Below are positions 32,006 to 40,088 of a DNA stretch of 62,756 nucleotides, piece by piece (the first letter of the stretch is position 1; each line of letters begins with the position of its first letter). Below the pieces are notes generated by a model. The model saw only the letters and a program-made list of their open reading frames with translations, did not search any database and was not told the DNA's origin. Made by a program: the position numbers and the translations under genes. This DNA comes from a bacterium (GTDB lineage Bacteria; Bdellovibrionota_C; UBA2361; RFPC01), in contig JAUIIO010000007.1 in NCBI GenBank assembly GCA_030431715.1, positions 97,756 to 160,511 on the forward strand, written 5' to 3'.

Positions 32006-33337
32006 ATGAAAGAGCAACCTGATTATGCGATAGACATTGTATCGGTATCAAAGCGATTTGAGCGCAACCGTAATGGCGGCTATTCAACTTTAAAGTCTGC
32101 ATTTACAAGTCTCTTTTCCTCTAAGAAAAAAACACCGAGTGATGGCGCAACGGTCACATGCGCAATCGACGATCTTACGATTCGTATACCGAAAGGTGCA
32201 TCGATCGGAATCATAGGCAAAAATGGATCCGGAAAGTCTACTCTCTTAAAGCTCATTACTGGAATCTACAAGCCTGATACTGGTTCTATATCGTTACACG
32301 GCCGAGTTGCTGCACTTATTGAGCTAGGCGCAGGCTTTCATCCCGACTTTACCGGGCGAGAAAATATGTACCTTGGAGGTATTATACAGGGGCTCACCCG
32401 TAAAGAGATAGACGAGAGATTTGATGACATCGTTAGCTTTGCGGAACTCGAGCATGTTATTGACGATCCCGTTCGTACATACTCGTCAGGTATGTTTATG
32501 CGACTCGGGTTTAGTCTAGCCGTTCACACCGATCCGGATGTGCTTCTTATTGATGAAGTTCTTGCGGTTGGTGATGCTGGGTTTGTCAGTAAGTGTAAAG
32601 AGAAGATTACCTCACTTAAGAAAAACGGAGTCACCTTGCTCCTTGTTACACACGACATGAGTGCTGTGGAAAGGTGGTCTGATGAAGTGCTGTGGCTAAA
32701 CGAGGGAGTTGTGCGAGAACGCGGTGAACCTCGTCGTGTCATAGATGCCTACATAAACTATATCGAGCGTCAGGAAGAAGAAGAGCTTGAGCGCCTTGAG
32801 GAAGTAGAGCAACAAGTTGCGAGTCAAGAAGAGAGTAGCGCCGCAGAAACAACTGCTCCAGAGCGGTGGGGCAGCCGTGAGGTTGAGATTCTCGATGTAA
32901 AGCTCCTTGACTCGCAGGGGAAAGAGCACCTGATGTATCACTCAGATAGCGCTCTCCAGATAGATATCCATTATCAGATACACCAAGAAGATCTTGGGCA
33001 GCTTGTGTTCGGTATAGCGCTTCACCGCTCTGATGGCACGCTTGTGTTTGGTACCAATACTGATATTGAAGGACTCATGCTTGAGAATCCTCCAAAGAGG
33101 GGAGTTTTTAGCTGTCAGATTGATCGAATAGGATTTCTTGAGGGGAATTATCATCTCGATGTCGCTGTTCACCGTGAAGACGGCTACGCCTTTGACTATC
33201 GTAAACATCTGCTTACCTTTGCTGTCCGTTGGCAACAGCAACAGGTAGGAATTGCAGTTCCTCCGCATTCTTGGAGTCTTAAAGATGACAGTGGTCAGGA
33301 TGCGCCGGGACTAAAGGAGTGGCAAGCTCATGGTTGA
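32006..33337 (+). CDS. wzt: O-antigen/polysaccharide ABC exporter ATPase (Wzt)
   Basis: Cytoplasmic ATPase that powers export of undecaprenyl-linked polysaccharide through Wzm. 443 residues: Walker A GKNGSGKST near 70, the signature YSSGM, and Walker B VLLIDEVLAVGD near 180. A Glu-rich linker (about 250-275) leads to a C-terminal Wzt_C-like domain (from about 290: VEILDVKLLDSQGK), which in homologues recognises the capped chain end. This suggests export of a modified, length-controlled glycan. It overlaps wzm by eight bases. Confidence 0.93.
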   Translation: MKEQPDYAIDIVSVSKRFERNRNGGYSTLKSAFTSLFSSKKKTPSDGATVTCAIDDLTIRIPKGASIGIIGKNGSGKSTLLKLITGIYKPDTGSISLHGRVAALIELGAGFHPDFTGRENMYLGGIIQGLTRKEIDERFDDIVSFAELEHVIDDPVRTYSSGMFMRLGFSLAVHTDPDVLLIDEVLAVGDAGFVSKCKEKITSLKKNGVTLLLVTHDMSAVERWSDEVLWLNEGVVRERGEPRRVIDAYINYIERQEEEELERLEEVEQQVASQEESSAAETTAPERWGSREVEILDVKLLDSQGKEHLMYHSDSALQIDIHYQIHQEDLGQLVFGIALHRSDGTLVFGTNTDIEGLMLENPPKRGVFSCQIDRIGFLEGNYHLDVAVHREDGYAFDYRKHLLTFAVRWQQQQVGIAVPPHSWSLKDDSGQDAPGLKEWQAHG

Positions 33338-34109
33338 GTACATAAAAGAGCTCTATAAGTACCGGGCACTGGTCTGGGCACTTGTTACCCGACATCTCGC
33401 CTCGCGCTACCGAGGGTCTGCTCTAGGGTTTCTGTGGTCTTTTCTGAATCCACTCTGTCTGATGCTGGTTTATATGCTGGTGTTTAAGTACTACATACGT
33501 TTTAACTCGGTAGATAATTACACCGTCTTCCTCTTTTGCGGACTACTGCCCTGGATATGGTTTTCGTCAGCACTCATTGAGGGAACAAATGCAATTGTCT
33601 CAAGTGGACACCTTGTTACCAAGTCAATGTTCCCGGCACATCTCTTACCTACGGTGGCAGTTCTTACCAGTATGGTACATTTTCTCTTTTCATTGCCTCT
33701 GCTCTTTATATTCATGTTTTTCTACGGCATGTCGTTTTATGCTACGCTGCTGTTGCTTCCGTTTGTAATTGTCGGACAATTTCTTCTGCTCTATGGGGCC
33801 ACACTTCTCTTAAGTGCCCTCAATGTTCACTTGAGAGATGTTCAGCATGTAGTTGGGAATTTGATAACCTTTCTCTTTTTCCTTTGTCCTATTCTGTACC
33901 CGTTAGAGGTTGTACCAGAGAAATTTCGATTTACCATGGAATATAATCCTTTAGCATTACTCACTATTTTTTATCATGATGTGATTATTGACGGTGCTGT
34001 ACCGGGGGTGCTTCCTGTAGTATATTTCTCTGTCTTTTCGCTCTTAGTAGTATTTCTGGGGATGAAAGTGTTTTCCAGATATCGGGAAAGCTTTGCGGAG
34101 TTGTTATAA
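33330..34109 (+). CDS. wzm: Polysaccharide ABC exporter permease (Wzm)
   Basis: Inner-membrane channel partner of Wzt, 259 residues. It begins ELYKYRALVWALVTRHLASRYRGSALGFLWSFLNPL, the N-terminal motif of ABC-2 type exporters, followed by about six membrane helices. The first helix pair and the re-entrant PILYPLEVVPE segment match the family. Its start overlaps wzt and the next glycosyltransferase follows after three bases. Confidence 0.94.
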   Translation: MVEYIKELYKYRALVWALVTRHLASRYRGSALGFLWSFLNPLCLMLVYMLVFKYYIRFNSVDNYTVFLFCGLLPWIWFSSALIEGTNAIVSSGHLVTKSMFPAHLLPTVAVLTSMVHFLFSLPLLFIFMFFYGMSFYATLLLLPFVIVGQFLLLYGATLLLSALNVHLRDVQHVVGNLITFLFFLCPILYPLEVVPEKFRFTMEYNPLALLTIFYHDVIIDGAVPGVLPVVYFSVFSLLVVFLGMKVFSRYRESFAELL

Positions 34110-34112
34110 GTT

Positions 34113-35207
34113 ATGAAGCCGATACATCAGCTCGTACACACACTCAGTTATGGTGATGCAATTTCTAGTGAAGTGCTGGCTCTGCAGCGAGCATTTCGGA
34201 CACAGGGTCGAGAGAGTGAGGTCTATGCCCTAAATGTGCACCCCAATCACGAAGGAAAGGCCAGAAAGCTTGCTGAGTTGTCAGCCGATATCGATGCTGA
34301 GATAATTCTTCATTATTCATTAGGATCGCCTCTTAATCCCTTCTACAAAAACCTCAGCAAAGCAAAACGAAGCCTGATCTATCACAACCTGACACCGCCT
34401 AAATGGTTTGAGGGAGTTAACCCGCGAATCGTACGTGACATTCGTGAGGGACAAAAAGAGCTTCCCGATCTTTTAGCGTGTACAGATCGAATAATAGCGG
34501 ATTCGAAGTTTAATGCGCTTGAGCTCACAAATCTTGGCTTCCAGTCCGAGGTATTAGAACTTCCTGTCGATCCAGCGAGATGGGATGCGCCTTCAAATCC
34601 CGGAATTGCTTCACTTGTAAGATCTCAGCCCGGTGTTCATCTGCTTCACGTCGGCAGGATAGCTCCTAACAAATGTATTGAAGATATTATCCGTACTTTT
34701 TACTTCCTTCACCATTATATTTCGAAAGAGAGTAAACTCTGGTTGGTGGGAATTGATATTGATACTGAACTGTATTCATTCGGATTAAAACGGTTGGTCT
34801 ATCAACTTCGCTTAGAGGACGCTGTTCAGTTCGTAGGTTGTATGGCAGATGCTGAAGTTCGAGCGCTGTATGAAAATTCCACAGCTTATCTTTGCATGAG
34901 TGAGCATGAAGGGTTTTGCCTTCCTGTGATTGAAGCTATGCATTTTGGGCTTCCGGTGATTGGGTATCACTCTTCAGCGCTTCCTGACACTATTGGAAAT
35001 GGTGGTATACTTTTTAAAGAGAAGCGTTATGTAGAAATTGCCGAGCTCATATGGCGAATCCATGAGCAGCATGACTTTCGCGATGCGCTTGTGCAAAGCG
35101 GGAAAGCCCGCGTAGCTGAGTTAACGTATGATAACTTTGAAAAGAACGTACGTGCTCTCTTTGGGGCTGAGAATCAAGGACAGCAGGCTCATTCTGTGAA
35201 CGCCTGA
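34113..35207 (+). CDS. Family 4 glycosyltransferase
   Basis: A 364-residue GT-B fold retaining glycosyltransferase. The C-terminal donor-binding domain is clear: LLHVGRIAPNKCIEDII, then the signature YLCMSEHEGFCLPVIEAMHFGLPVIG with the Glu-x7-Glu pair. The N-terminal acceptor domain starts KPIHQLVHTLSYGDAIS. It sits directly after wzm and likely adds a sugar to the exported glycan. Confidence 0.9.
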   Translation: MKPIHQLVHTLSYGDAISSEVLALQRAFRTQGRESEVYALNVHPNHEGKARKLAELSADIDAEIILHYSLGSPLNPFYKNLSKAKRSLIYHNLTPPKWFEGVNPRIVRDIREGQKELPDLLACTDRIIADSKFNALELTNLGFQSEVLELPVDPARWDAPSNPGIASLVRSQPGVHLLHVGRIAPNKCIEDIIRTFYFLHHYISKESKLWLVGIDIDTELYSFGLKRLVYQLRLEDAVQFVGCMADAEVRALYENSTAYLCMSEHEGFCLPVIEAMHFGLPVIGYHSSALPDTIGNGGILFKEKRYVEIAELIWRIHEQHDFRDALVQSGKARVAELTYDNFEKNVRALFGAENQGQQAHSVNA

Positions 35208-35215
35208 AGTAAGTG

Positions 35216-36403
35216 ATGAATTTTACAGTAGGATTAGAAAGTAGTGCGGTTCAGGATGGCTTTAAAGCCCACGCTGTTCGTGGTACTGGACGCTACGTAG
35301 CAGAACTTCTGCGATACTTTGAGCAGAACCAACCCGACGATATCTCTGTAACCTCTTTTTCTCAGGCGCAGCTCTTTGAACGCTCCTTGCCGTACCGAAT
35401 TACTGAATTTGCTCCTGTTGGTCGCCAAACGATTCGCCAGCAGTTCTTTTACCCGTTCTGGCTTACCGGTAAGCAGACAAAGCATATGGACATTCTGCAT
35501 TTTCCTGCGCACATCGATTCACCTTCGTGGACGCCAAAGAAGTACATAGTGACTGTACTTGATCTGATACCAGTTGTTTTAAAAGAGCTCTATCGTCCTG
35601 AGAAGATGACGTGGCGTTTTACGCTTGCGCGCTGGCTTGAACTTAAGGCTATCAAGAACGCTGATCTGATACTTACAATTAGTGAACATACAGCACTTGA
35701 TGTGCATCGTGTGCTCGATATTCCTTATGAGAAGATACGAGTTACCCCACTTGGTGTACGAGAAGAGTTCTTTCATGTCTCTAGAGACGTTAATCGTAGT
35801 GAGTTTGAGCAGAGCTTTAAGATTCCAGCGGATGTTCCTGTTGTTCTCTATGTTGGCGGAGTTGATCAGAGAAAAAATATGTCTGGCCTCGTAGATATCT
35901 TTAAACAAGTTGTTGGGGCTCGAAGAGAAAAGGGATTGGAGTTACCGCGGCTTGTGCTGGTAGGTGATATTCGTCGGGATAAAGAGTATCCGGTTTTACA
36001 GAACGCCATAAAGCGCTCCGGCATAGAGGATCTTGTGATAGAAACTGGTTTTGTGCCTGATAGAGACCTTTTATTGTTTTATGCTCGATCTGATGTTTTT
36101 CTCTTCCCGAGTCTTTATGAGGGATTTGGCCTGCCTCCTTTAGAGGCTATGGCTGCTGGAACCCCTGTAGTGAGCTCGAATACTTCTGCTATGCCCGAAG
36201 TCCTTTCTGACGCGGCGCTATTATTTGCTCCTAGTGATACCGGCAGGGCAAGGGATCATGTCTTACAGATTTTAGAGAACTCCGAGCTTCGAGAGGAGCT
36301 CTCAGCCGCAGGGCGAAAGCAGGCAGGTCTCTTTAGTTGGGATAATACAGGGGAAAAAACTCTTGATGCATACCGGGATGCGAGGCGGATAGTCGGCAGA
36401 TGA
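35216..36403 (+). CDS. Family 4 glycosyltransferase
   Basis: A 395-residue GT-B enzyme from the ATG at 35,216 (GTG 35,213 adds one residue). N-terminal acceptor domain with GTGRYVAELL and the LTISEHTALDV motif; donor domain VVLYVGGVDQRKNMSGL, then VFLFPSLYEGFGLPPLEAMAAGTPVV carrying the Glu-x7-Glu motif. This form is close to WbaZ/WbdA-like mannosyltransferases. Four-base overlap with the flippase-like gene downstream. Confidence 0.92.
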   Translation: MNFTVGLESSAVQDGFKAHAVRGTGRYVAELLRYFEQNQPDDISVTSFSQAQLFERSLPYRITEFAPVGRQTIRQQFFYPFWLTGKQTKHMDILHFPAHIDSPSWTPKKYIVTVLDLIPVVLKELYRPEKMTWRFTLARWLELKAIKNADLILTISEHTALDVHRVLDIPYEKIRVTPLGVREEFFHVSRDVNRSEFEQSFKIPADVPVVLYVGGVDQRKNMSGLVDIFKQVVGARREKGLELPRLVLVGDIRRDKEYPVLQNAIKRSGIEDLVIETGFVPDRDLLLFYARSDVFLFPSLYEGFGLPPLEAMAAGTPVVSSNTSAMPEVLSDAALLFAPSDTGRARDHVLQILENSELREELSAAGRKQAGLFSWDNTGEKTLDAYRDARRIVGR

Positions 36404-37350
36404 AGGGGTTCTTCAATTCAAAGTTAGTACGCACGCTCTTTGCGATACTTATCCTTACGTTTCTTGTTATACAAGTTGATACCGCGAGCCTTCTACAAGC
36501 GCTTGGTCATATCACTCTTGCCCAAGTTCTCTATCTTCTGCTCCTTTCTGTTCTTCTTATTTATGTAAGTGCTCTTAAGTGGAAGCTCTTTGTGGAGTCA
36601 TTTGGAAAAGAGGTTTCACTCTTTACCCTATTTAATCTTTACCTCGTTGGATATTTTGTGAATCAGCTGCTTCCATCATTTGTTGGTGGAGATATGGTTC
36701 GTAGCTGGAAGATCGGAAAGTCTGTGGGGCAACATGAAGCAGCTGCCGCGACTATCCTTGAGCGATATACAGGAATTGTCGCAATGGTAACACTTGCGCT
36801 CGGATGTATGTGGCTCAGTGACGTTGTCACATGGCAGATTCGGCTGGCGGTCTTTTTGGTGGCGCTTGGAATAGCCTGCTGTACTCTTCTTGCTCTTTCT
36901 GATCGACTTCTTAGCTGGGTAGGGCGATATTCGTACTTTAAAAAAATTACTGGTGAACTTAAGAAGGTTCAGGCGGCTCTCCATCTGGCACGAAGAAATT
37001 ATCTGCTTCTTGCCAAAGCGCTGCTGCTTTCCTTTCTCTTTCATTCTTTTACGGTCGTTAATGTGCTAGCTGCCGGTGCAGCTGTTGGTTGGTGGGATAT
37101 TCCTGTTTGGGGTCTCTTTGGCGTACTTCCCCTTATTTTGCTTGTAGGTGCCATTCCGTTATCTCCGAGTGGGCTCGGTATACAGGAGGGGGCTTATCTC
37201 TTTTTTTTGAGCAGTATTGGTGCTACTCCAGCGCAGGCTCTTGGGATTGGTATCATTTTGAGGGCAAAGGCCTATATTCTGGCCCTGTGGGGAGGTGCGC
37301 TGTGGCTCCTTCAGTCAAAGTCAGCTGATCAGCCAGTGTTACAAAAGTGA
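36400..37350 (+). CDS. Lysylphosphatidylglycerol synthase TM-type / flippase-like membrane protein
   Basis: A 316-residue integral membrane protein of the PF03706 (UPF0104) type with about seven or eight membrane helices. Conserved elements include LYLVGYFVNQLLPSFVGGDMVRSW (the G-G-D/E motif) and AIPLSPSGLGIQEGAYLFFL near the end. Related proteins occur in glycan clusters as putative lipid-carrier flippases and, with another domain, in lysyl-PG synthesis; the catalytic domain is absent here. It ends the wzt operon. Confidence 0.85.
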   Translation: MKGFFNSKLVRTLFAILILTFLVIQVDTASLLQALGHITLAQVLYLLLLSVLLIYVSALKWKLFVESFGKEVSLFTLFNLYLVGYFVNQLLPSFVGGDMVRSWKIGKSVGQHEAAAATILERYTGIVAMVTLALGCMWLSDVVTWQIRLAVFLVALGIACCTLLALSDRLLSWVGRYSYFKKITGELKKVQAALHLARRNYLLLAKALLLSFLFHSFTVVNVLAAGAAVGWWDIPVWGLFGVLPLILLVGAIPLSPSGLGIQEGAYLFFLSSIGATPAQALGIGIILRAKAYILALWGGALWLLQSKSADQPVLQK

Positions 37351-37374
37351 GGCTGGGTCTAAACCTTTATAAGA

Positions 37375-37405
37375 CCGCTGACAGAACATCATGCTCTGCC
37401 AGCGG
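37375..37405 (-). terminator. Imperfect 11-bp hairpin
   Basis: CCGCTGACAGA (37,375-37,385) pairs with TCTGCCAGCGG (37,395-37,405) with one mismatch that becomes a G-U pair in minus-strand RNA. It lies 3' of the possible microprotein gene. There is no U-run, so termination is only a suggestion. Confidence 0.35.
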
Positions 37406-37448
37406 CTAAACCCCTTACAATGCTTCTCCATGCGTAAGAGGAATGCAG

Positions 37449-37592
37449 CTATCGGTTGCAGGCTTGGCAGCGGTAGCGCCCACGAGTCATGAAGTTCCTT
37501 ACACCATTGAGGTTCCTCAACCTGTTTCTTAAGGTGCTAAGTGGTATGACCCTGCGTCCGAAGACCAGGCCTGAATTTGCAGCAAATCTCAT
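37449..37592 (-). CDS. Possible 47-residue basic microprotein with a CxxC pair
   Basis: The frame reads MRFAANSGLVFGRRV and continues with an Arg-rich middle (LRNRLRNLNGVRNF) to a terminal RGRYRCQACNR. It begins at the ATG at 37,592 with GAGAGG eight bases upstream. The single CxxC pair could bind a metal only as a dimer or could be redox-active. It is too short to judge by composition. Support comes from the ribosome-binding site, the upstream dyad at 37,631 and the downstream hairpin. I recognise no family, and it may be spurious. Confidence 0.3.
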   Translation of the reverse strand: MRFAANSGLVFGRRVIPLSTLRNRLRNLNGVRNFMTRGRYRCQACNR

Positions 37593-37630
37593 ATACCGAA
37601 CCTCTCTTTCGCTATTCGGGAAGGAGTTAT

Positions 37631-37649
37631 TGGTACAACCGTTGTACCA
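37631..37649. promoter_or_regulatory. Operator-like perfect dyad
   Basis: TGGTACAAC, one central C, then GTTGTACCA: a perfect 9-1-9 inverted repeat of 19 bases, about 40 bases upstream of the possible microprotein start. Odd-length perfect dyads of this size are typical of repressor sites (the half-site recalls GntR-type operators), but no regulator gene is nearby. Confidence 0.5.
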
Positions 37650-37767
37650 GCCGTAAAATAACGTTAGCCCAAAAGTATCCCGTTCGTCATGTAAAAAATA
37701 AGTGAGCGAGAATTAATTTGGTAAGACCGGAAAATAGTAAGGACTTGAAAATTGGTAGAAGTGTCTC

Positions 37768-37809
37768 AAGAAGCCACAGCTTAAGAGGCTACAGTTTAAG
37801 AAGCCTTAG
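37768..37809. repeat. Degenerate 15-base tandem repeat
   Basis: Units AAGAAGCCACAGCTT, AAGAGGCTACAGTTT and AAGAAGCCTTAG in register, nearly three copies. The third unit contains the end and stop codon of the cysteine-rich gene on the minus strand. Confidence 0.6.
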
Positions 37810-38116
37810 CCGCTACATCAATGTTCTCACTTTCCGTAGATGTGTGAGCGAGGCAGGGGATCTGAGGGATTTCGCAGATTTTTCTTGCCACACCATCGTT
37901 TCTTCTTGCTTGGTGTGCTCTCCAGAGAAGATTCTGACACATCTCGCCATTACAACCACGGCAGGTAAAGTTGTCCCAATTAAGCGCTGCGGTGAGGCTT
38001 AAACATTTTTCGTAATTTTCGCATGAGTATCTTCGGCGGGGAGCGAGCATCGGACGGTCAACTTTACCGTTACCTTCGTTGCCGATGATTTGAAATGGAC
38101 CGGGTTTACCTAACAT
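37796..38116 (-). CDS. Small cysteine-rich protein
   Basis: A 106-residue soluble protein with seven cysteines: Cys32 and Cys38 (SCENYEKC), Cys52, 55 and 60 (TCRGCNGEMC), Cys81 and Cys88. The spacing C-x5-C...C-x2-C-x4-C suggests a metal or zinc-knuckle site in residues 30-61. I recall uncharacterised bacterial proteins with a similar C-x-N-Y-x-x-C-L and C-x-G-C pattern, but cannot name a function. The N-terminal 28 residues are Pro/Gly-rich. It is monocistronic, with tandem repeats at its 3' end. Confidence 0.6.
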   Translation of the reverse strand: MLGKPGPFQIIGNEGNGKVDRPMLAPRRRYSCENYEKCLSLTAALNWDNFTCRGCNGEMCQNLLWRAHQARRNDGVARKICEIPQIPCLAHTSTESENIDVAAKAS

Positions 38117-38340
38117 TTCATTCTCGAATACTCATCGCTCCAGATAAGTGGCAGGCAATTTCTCAAATTGACCGCGGTGTAAAAAGAACTACTTCTTCAT
38201 GCTAGATTTGCATAACTTGATAACTTGATCAAATGTTCTGGATGAAATAAATCGTCTGGCTCGTTTTTAAGTGAGGGGAGGCTGAAGTTAATGGAATAAG
38301 CATTCAGTTTGCCTCCCGGACGTAGTATGATACCCTAGAA

Positions 38341-39012
38341 ATGCAAAGCAAAGTCGTAAATGAAGATGATCGAGGGAAGGGGCGTACTTTTGTTCTCCTT
38401 TATGAGAGGCAAAATCAAGGCGCAGCCCACCGAACTTCTTACTTGAACGCACTTAAAATACTCCCTGAAGTCTTGTCTGAGACGAGCAGGGTTCTTTCAC
38501 TTTCAACTCCCTACATTACGGCATCAAATTGGAAGCAAAATGTTGAAGCTGTATCAGAAGAATTGCAGGCGTCTAAGGTTAGACAATTTTCTCTTATTTG
38601 TTTTGGTGGTGCTGGTACCGTTGCTCAGTACCTCTATTTAAAAAATTTTCGTTCTGTAAGAACTCTTATTTCTGTTGATGTAACCAGTAGGCCACATCCC
38701 GGTTCTCTGGAAAAACTTTTTGATAAGGTTGAAAGATATCTTCCACTTGGACTTCCATTTCGATCGAGAGGGGAGGGGTTTGATGCGAGTCCGTTTCTTA
38801 ACCGAGTGCGATGTCCTTCGCTTGTTGTTGTTTCCCCTGAAGCAACGGCTTATGAAAAAGCAGAGGCACTTACAATCTCAAGAGCTTTGCCTACCTCTTG
38901 GCACCTCGATCTTTCATCAGAGGATGCTTGGGCAACTCTCCCAGATCATATTCTTAGCTTCCAAAATATCCCAGTAAAGTGCCCCCAAAAAAATCTTAAG
39001 GCAGCTAGCTAG
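38341..39012 (+). CDS. Alpha/beta-hydrolase-like protein with altered nucleophile elbow
   Basis: A 223-residue protein with alpha/beta-hydrolase spacing: a first strand TFVLLYERQNQGAAH, then the elbow strand-turn-helix FSLICFGGAGTVAQYL, and a late strand LVVVSPEATAY where the acid usually sits. The elbow reads I-C-F-G-G where active enzymes have H-S-x-G-G, so the nucleophile would be Cys (as in dienelactone hydrolase) or absent. A clear catalytic His near the C-terminus is not evident (WHLDLSSEDAW is one candidate). Probably a divergent or non-catalytic member. Confidence 0.55.
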   Translation: MQSKVVNEDDRGKGRTFVLLYERQNQGAAHRTSYLNALKILPEVLSETSRVLSLSTPYITASNWKQNVEAVSEELQASKVRQFSLICFGGAGTVAQYLYLKNFRSVRTLISVDVTSRPHPGSLEKLFDKVERYLPLGLPFRSRGEGFDASPFLNRVRCPSLVVVSPEATAYEKAEALTISRALPTSWHLDLSSEDAWATLPDHILSFQNIPVKCPQKNLKAAS

Positions 39013-39063
39013 TACGCTGTAACTTAAGTTTTTATTCACATCGTCATTGGAGCGCAAAAGTTA

Positions 39064-39082
39064 CCTCCGGCTCTGCCGGAGG
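39064..39082. terminator. 8-bp GC-rich hairpin
   Basis: CCTCCGGC and GCCGGAGG pair perfectly around TCT, 52 bases after the stop of the hydrolase-like gene. There is no T-run, so it may be a weak terminator or an mRNA-stabilising stem. Confidence 0.4.
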
Positions 39083-39092
39083 CCCCGTAGGA

Positions 39093-39253
39093 TTTTACAG
39101 CATCTGAGATCAACAGAGAACTTTAGAGCAATTGTCATTGCGAGGAGCTGAGGCATTTATGTCGAACGACGCGGCAATCTTCCTGCCCCGGCTCTCTATA
39201 TGCCCTGAGGATTGCCGCGTCGTTCGGCTGACGCCTCAGCTCCTCGCAATGAC
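39093..39253 (-). repeat. GTCATTGCGAGG-type palindromic repeat with tail (copy 2)
   Basis: Core from 39,134 (GTCATTGCGAGGAGCTGAG) to 39,253 with matching inner arms (CGAACGACGCGGCAATC and GATTGCCGCGTCGTTCG). The tail lies on the left (39,093-39,133) and matches the complement of the copy 1 tail apart from a few changes. The two copies are therefore in opposite orientation; the core is 120 bases here against 159 in copy 1. Confidence 0.85.
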
Positions 39254-39316
39254 GATGTGCCCAAAATGTTACTTCACTGAGTACCATTCCTCACTAGGTG
39301 GAATGTGTCGGTTCTT

Positions 39317-39356
39317 CTCCCTCCGCGCTCTCCGCGGGCTCCTGTGTTTATTTTCC
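39317..39356 (+). repeat. CTCCGCG-type dispersed repeat (copy D)
   Basis: CTCCCTCCGCGCTCTCCGCG, then GGCTCCTGTGTTTATTTTC. Its right end provides the stop codon and last codons of the sirtuin gene. Confidence 0.6.
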
Positions 39357-40043
39357 CATTAGAGATAGCTCGCTCAGCGCCTTTTTAACTCCGGTTGTAG
39401 CCGGTTCAGGTATGCACAAGCATTCATTGTCAGGAAGCGAAAGCTGGTCAGCTTTTGGGTCGACAACCGCGATCGGAGTACCGGGGCGGCAGTAGTGGAT
39501 AAGGCTGGCTGCTGGATACACAACAAGTGAGGTTCCAATGACCAGCATGATGTCTGCCTGTGAGGTGATCTCGATAGCGGTTTCCATCATCGGCACCGCT
39601 TCACCGAACCACACTACATGAGGCCGGAGGGGGGAATTCTTTTCACACCGGTCAGAGCGAGAGAGCGTTTCACCTTTGATATCATAGATAAGATCGGGAT
39701 CGACCGAGCTTTGAGCTTTAAGAATCTCGCCGTGAAGGTGGGTGACATTTGAAGAGCCAGCACGCTCATGAAGGTCGTCAATATTCTGAGTGATAATGCT
39801 GACCCGAGCGTGCTCCTCAAGATGTGCCAGACAGAGGTGTGCCTCGTTTGGTTTCGCTTCAATGACCTGTTTGCGGCGCTCGTCGTAAAAGCGCAGGACA
39901 AGTTCAGGATCTCTTTGCCACGCCTCAGGTGTTGCTACGTCTTGGACGTTATATCCTTCCCACAGGCCATCGCCGTCTCTAAATGTTTTTAAGCCGCTCT
40001 CAGCACTAATGCCTGCGCCTGTTAAGACAACAACATGTTTCAT
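39348..40043 (-). CDS. cobB: NAD-dependent protein deacylase (sirtuin, CobB-like)
   Basis: Removes acetyl or acyl groups from protein lysines using NAD. 231 residues. NAD-binding LTGAGISAESGLKTFRD opens the Rossmann domain; TQNIDDLHERAG carries the Asn/Asp pair; HLHGE contains the catalytic His; VVWFGEAVP and VIGTSLVVYPAASL follow. The paired zinc cysteines usual between HGE and VWFGE are reduced: only one Cys (RCEKN) is visible there, so zinc binding may be altered. The stop codon is provided by a dispersed repeat. Likely a bacterial class III (SIRT5-like) enzyme. Confidence 0.92.
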   Translation of the reverse strand: MKHVVVLTGAGISAESGLKTFRDGDGLWEGYNVQDVATPEAWQRDPELVLRFYDERRKQVIEAKPNEAHLCLAHLEEHARVSIITQNIDDLHERAGSSNVTHLHGEILKAQSSVDPDLIYDIKGETLSRSDRCEKNSPLRPHVVWFGEAVPMMETAIEITSQADIMLVIGTSLVVYPAASLIHYCRPGTPIAVVDPKADQLSLPDNECLCIPEPATTGVKKALSELSLMGK

Positions 40044-40088
40044 ACTATCAACATTGACCTTTCTCTGTGATTTTCTGAGAATCAGAGT

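Larger units (their letters stand above)
37351..37795. other. 445-base gap with a possible microprotein gene and tandem repeats
   Basis: Between the flippase-like gene and the cysteine-rich gene. It contains a minus-strand 47-residue frame (37,449-37,592), an operator-like dyad (37,631-37,649), an 11-bp imperfect hairpin (37,375-37,405) and 15-base tandem units (37,768-37,809). Nothing resembles a known structured RNA. Confidence 0.45.
39013..39347. other. Gap filled by repeats
   Basis: It holds a short hairpin CCTCCGGC-TCT-GCCGGAGG (39,064-39,082), the second GTCATTGCGAGG-type palindrome with its tail (39,093-39,253) and a CTCCGCG repeat (39,317 onward). I see no gene here. Confidence 0.7.

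Noticed and set aside
37351..37795. Structured RNA such as RNase P, tmRNA or SRP RNA
   Set aside because: None of the conserved core sequences of those RNAs are present on either strand.
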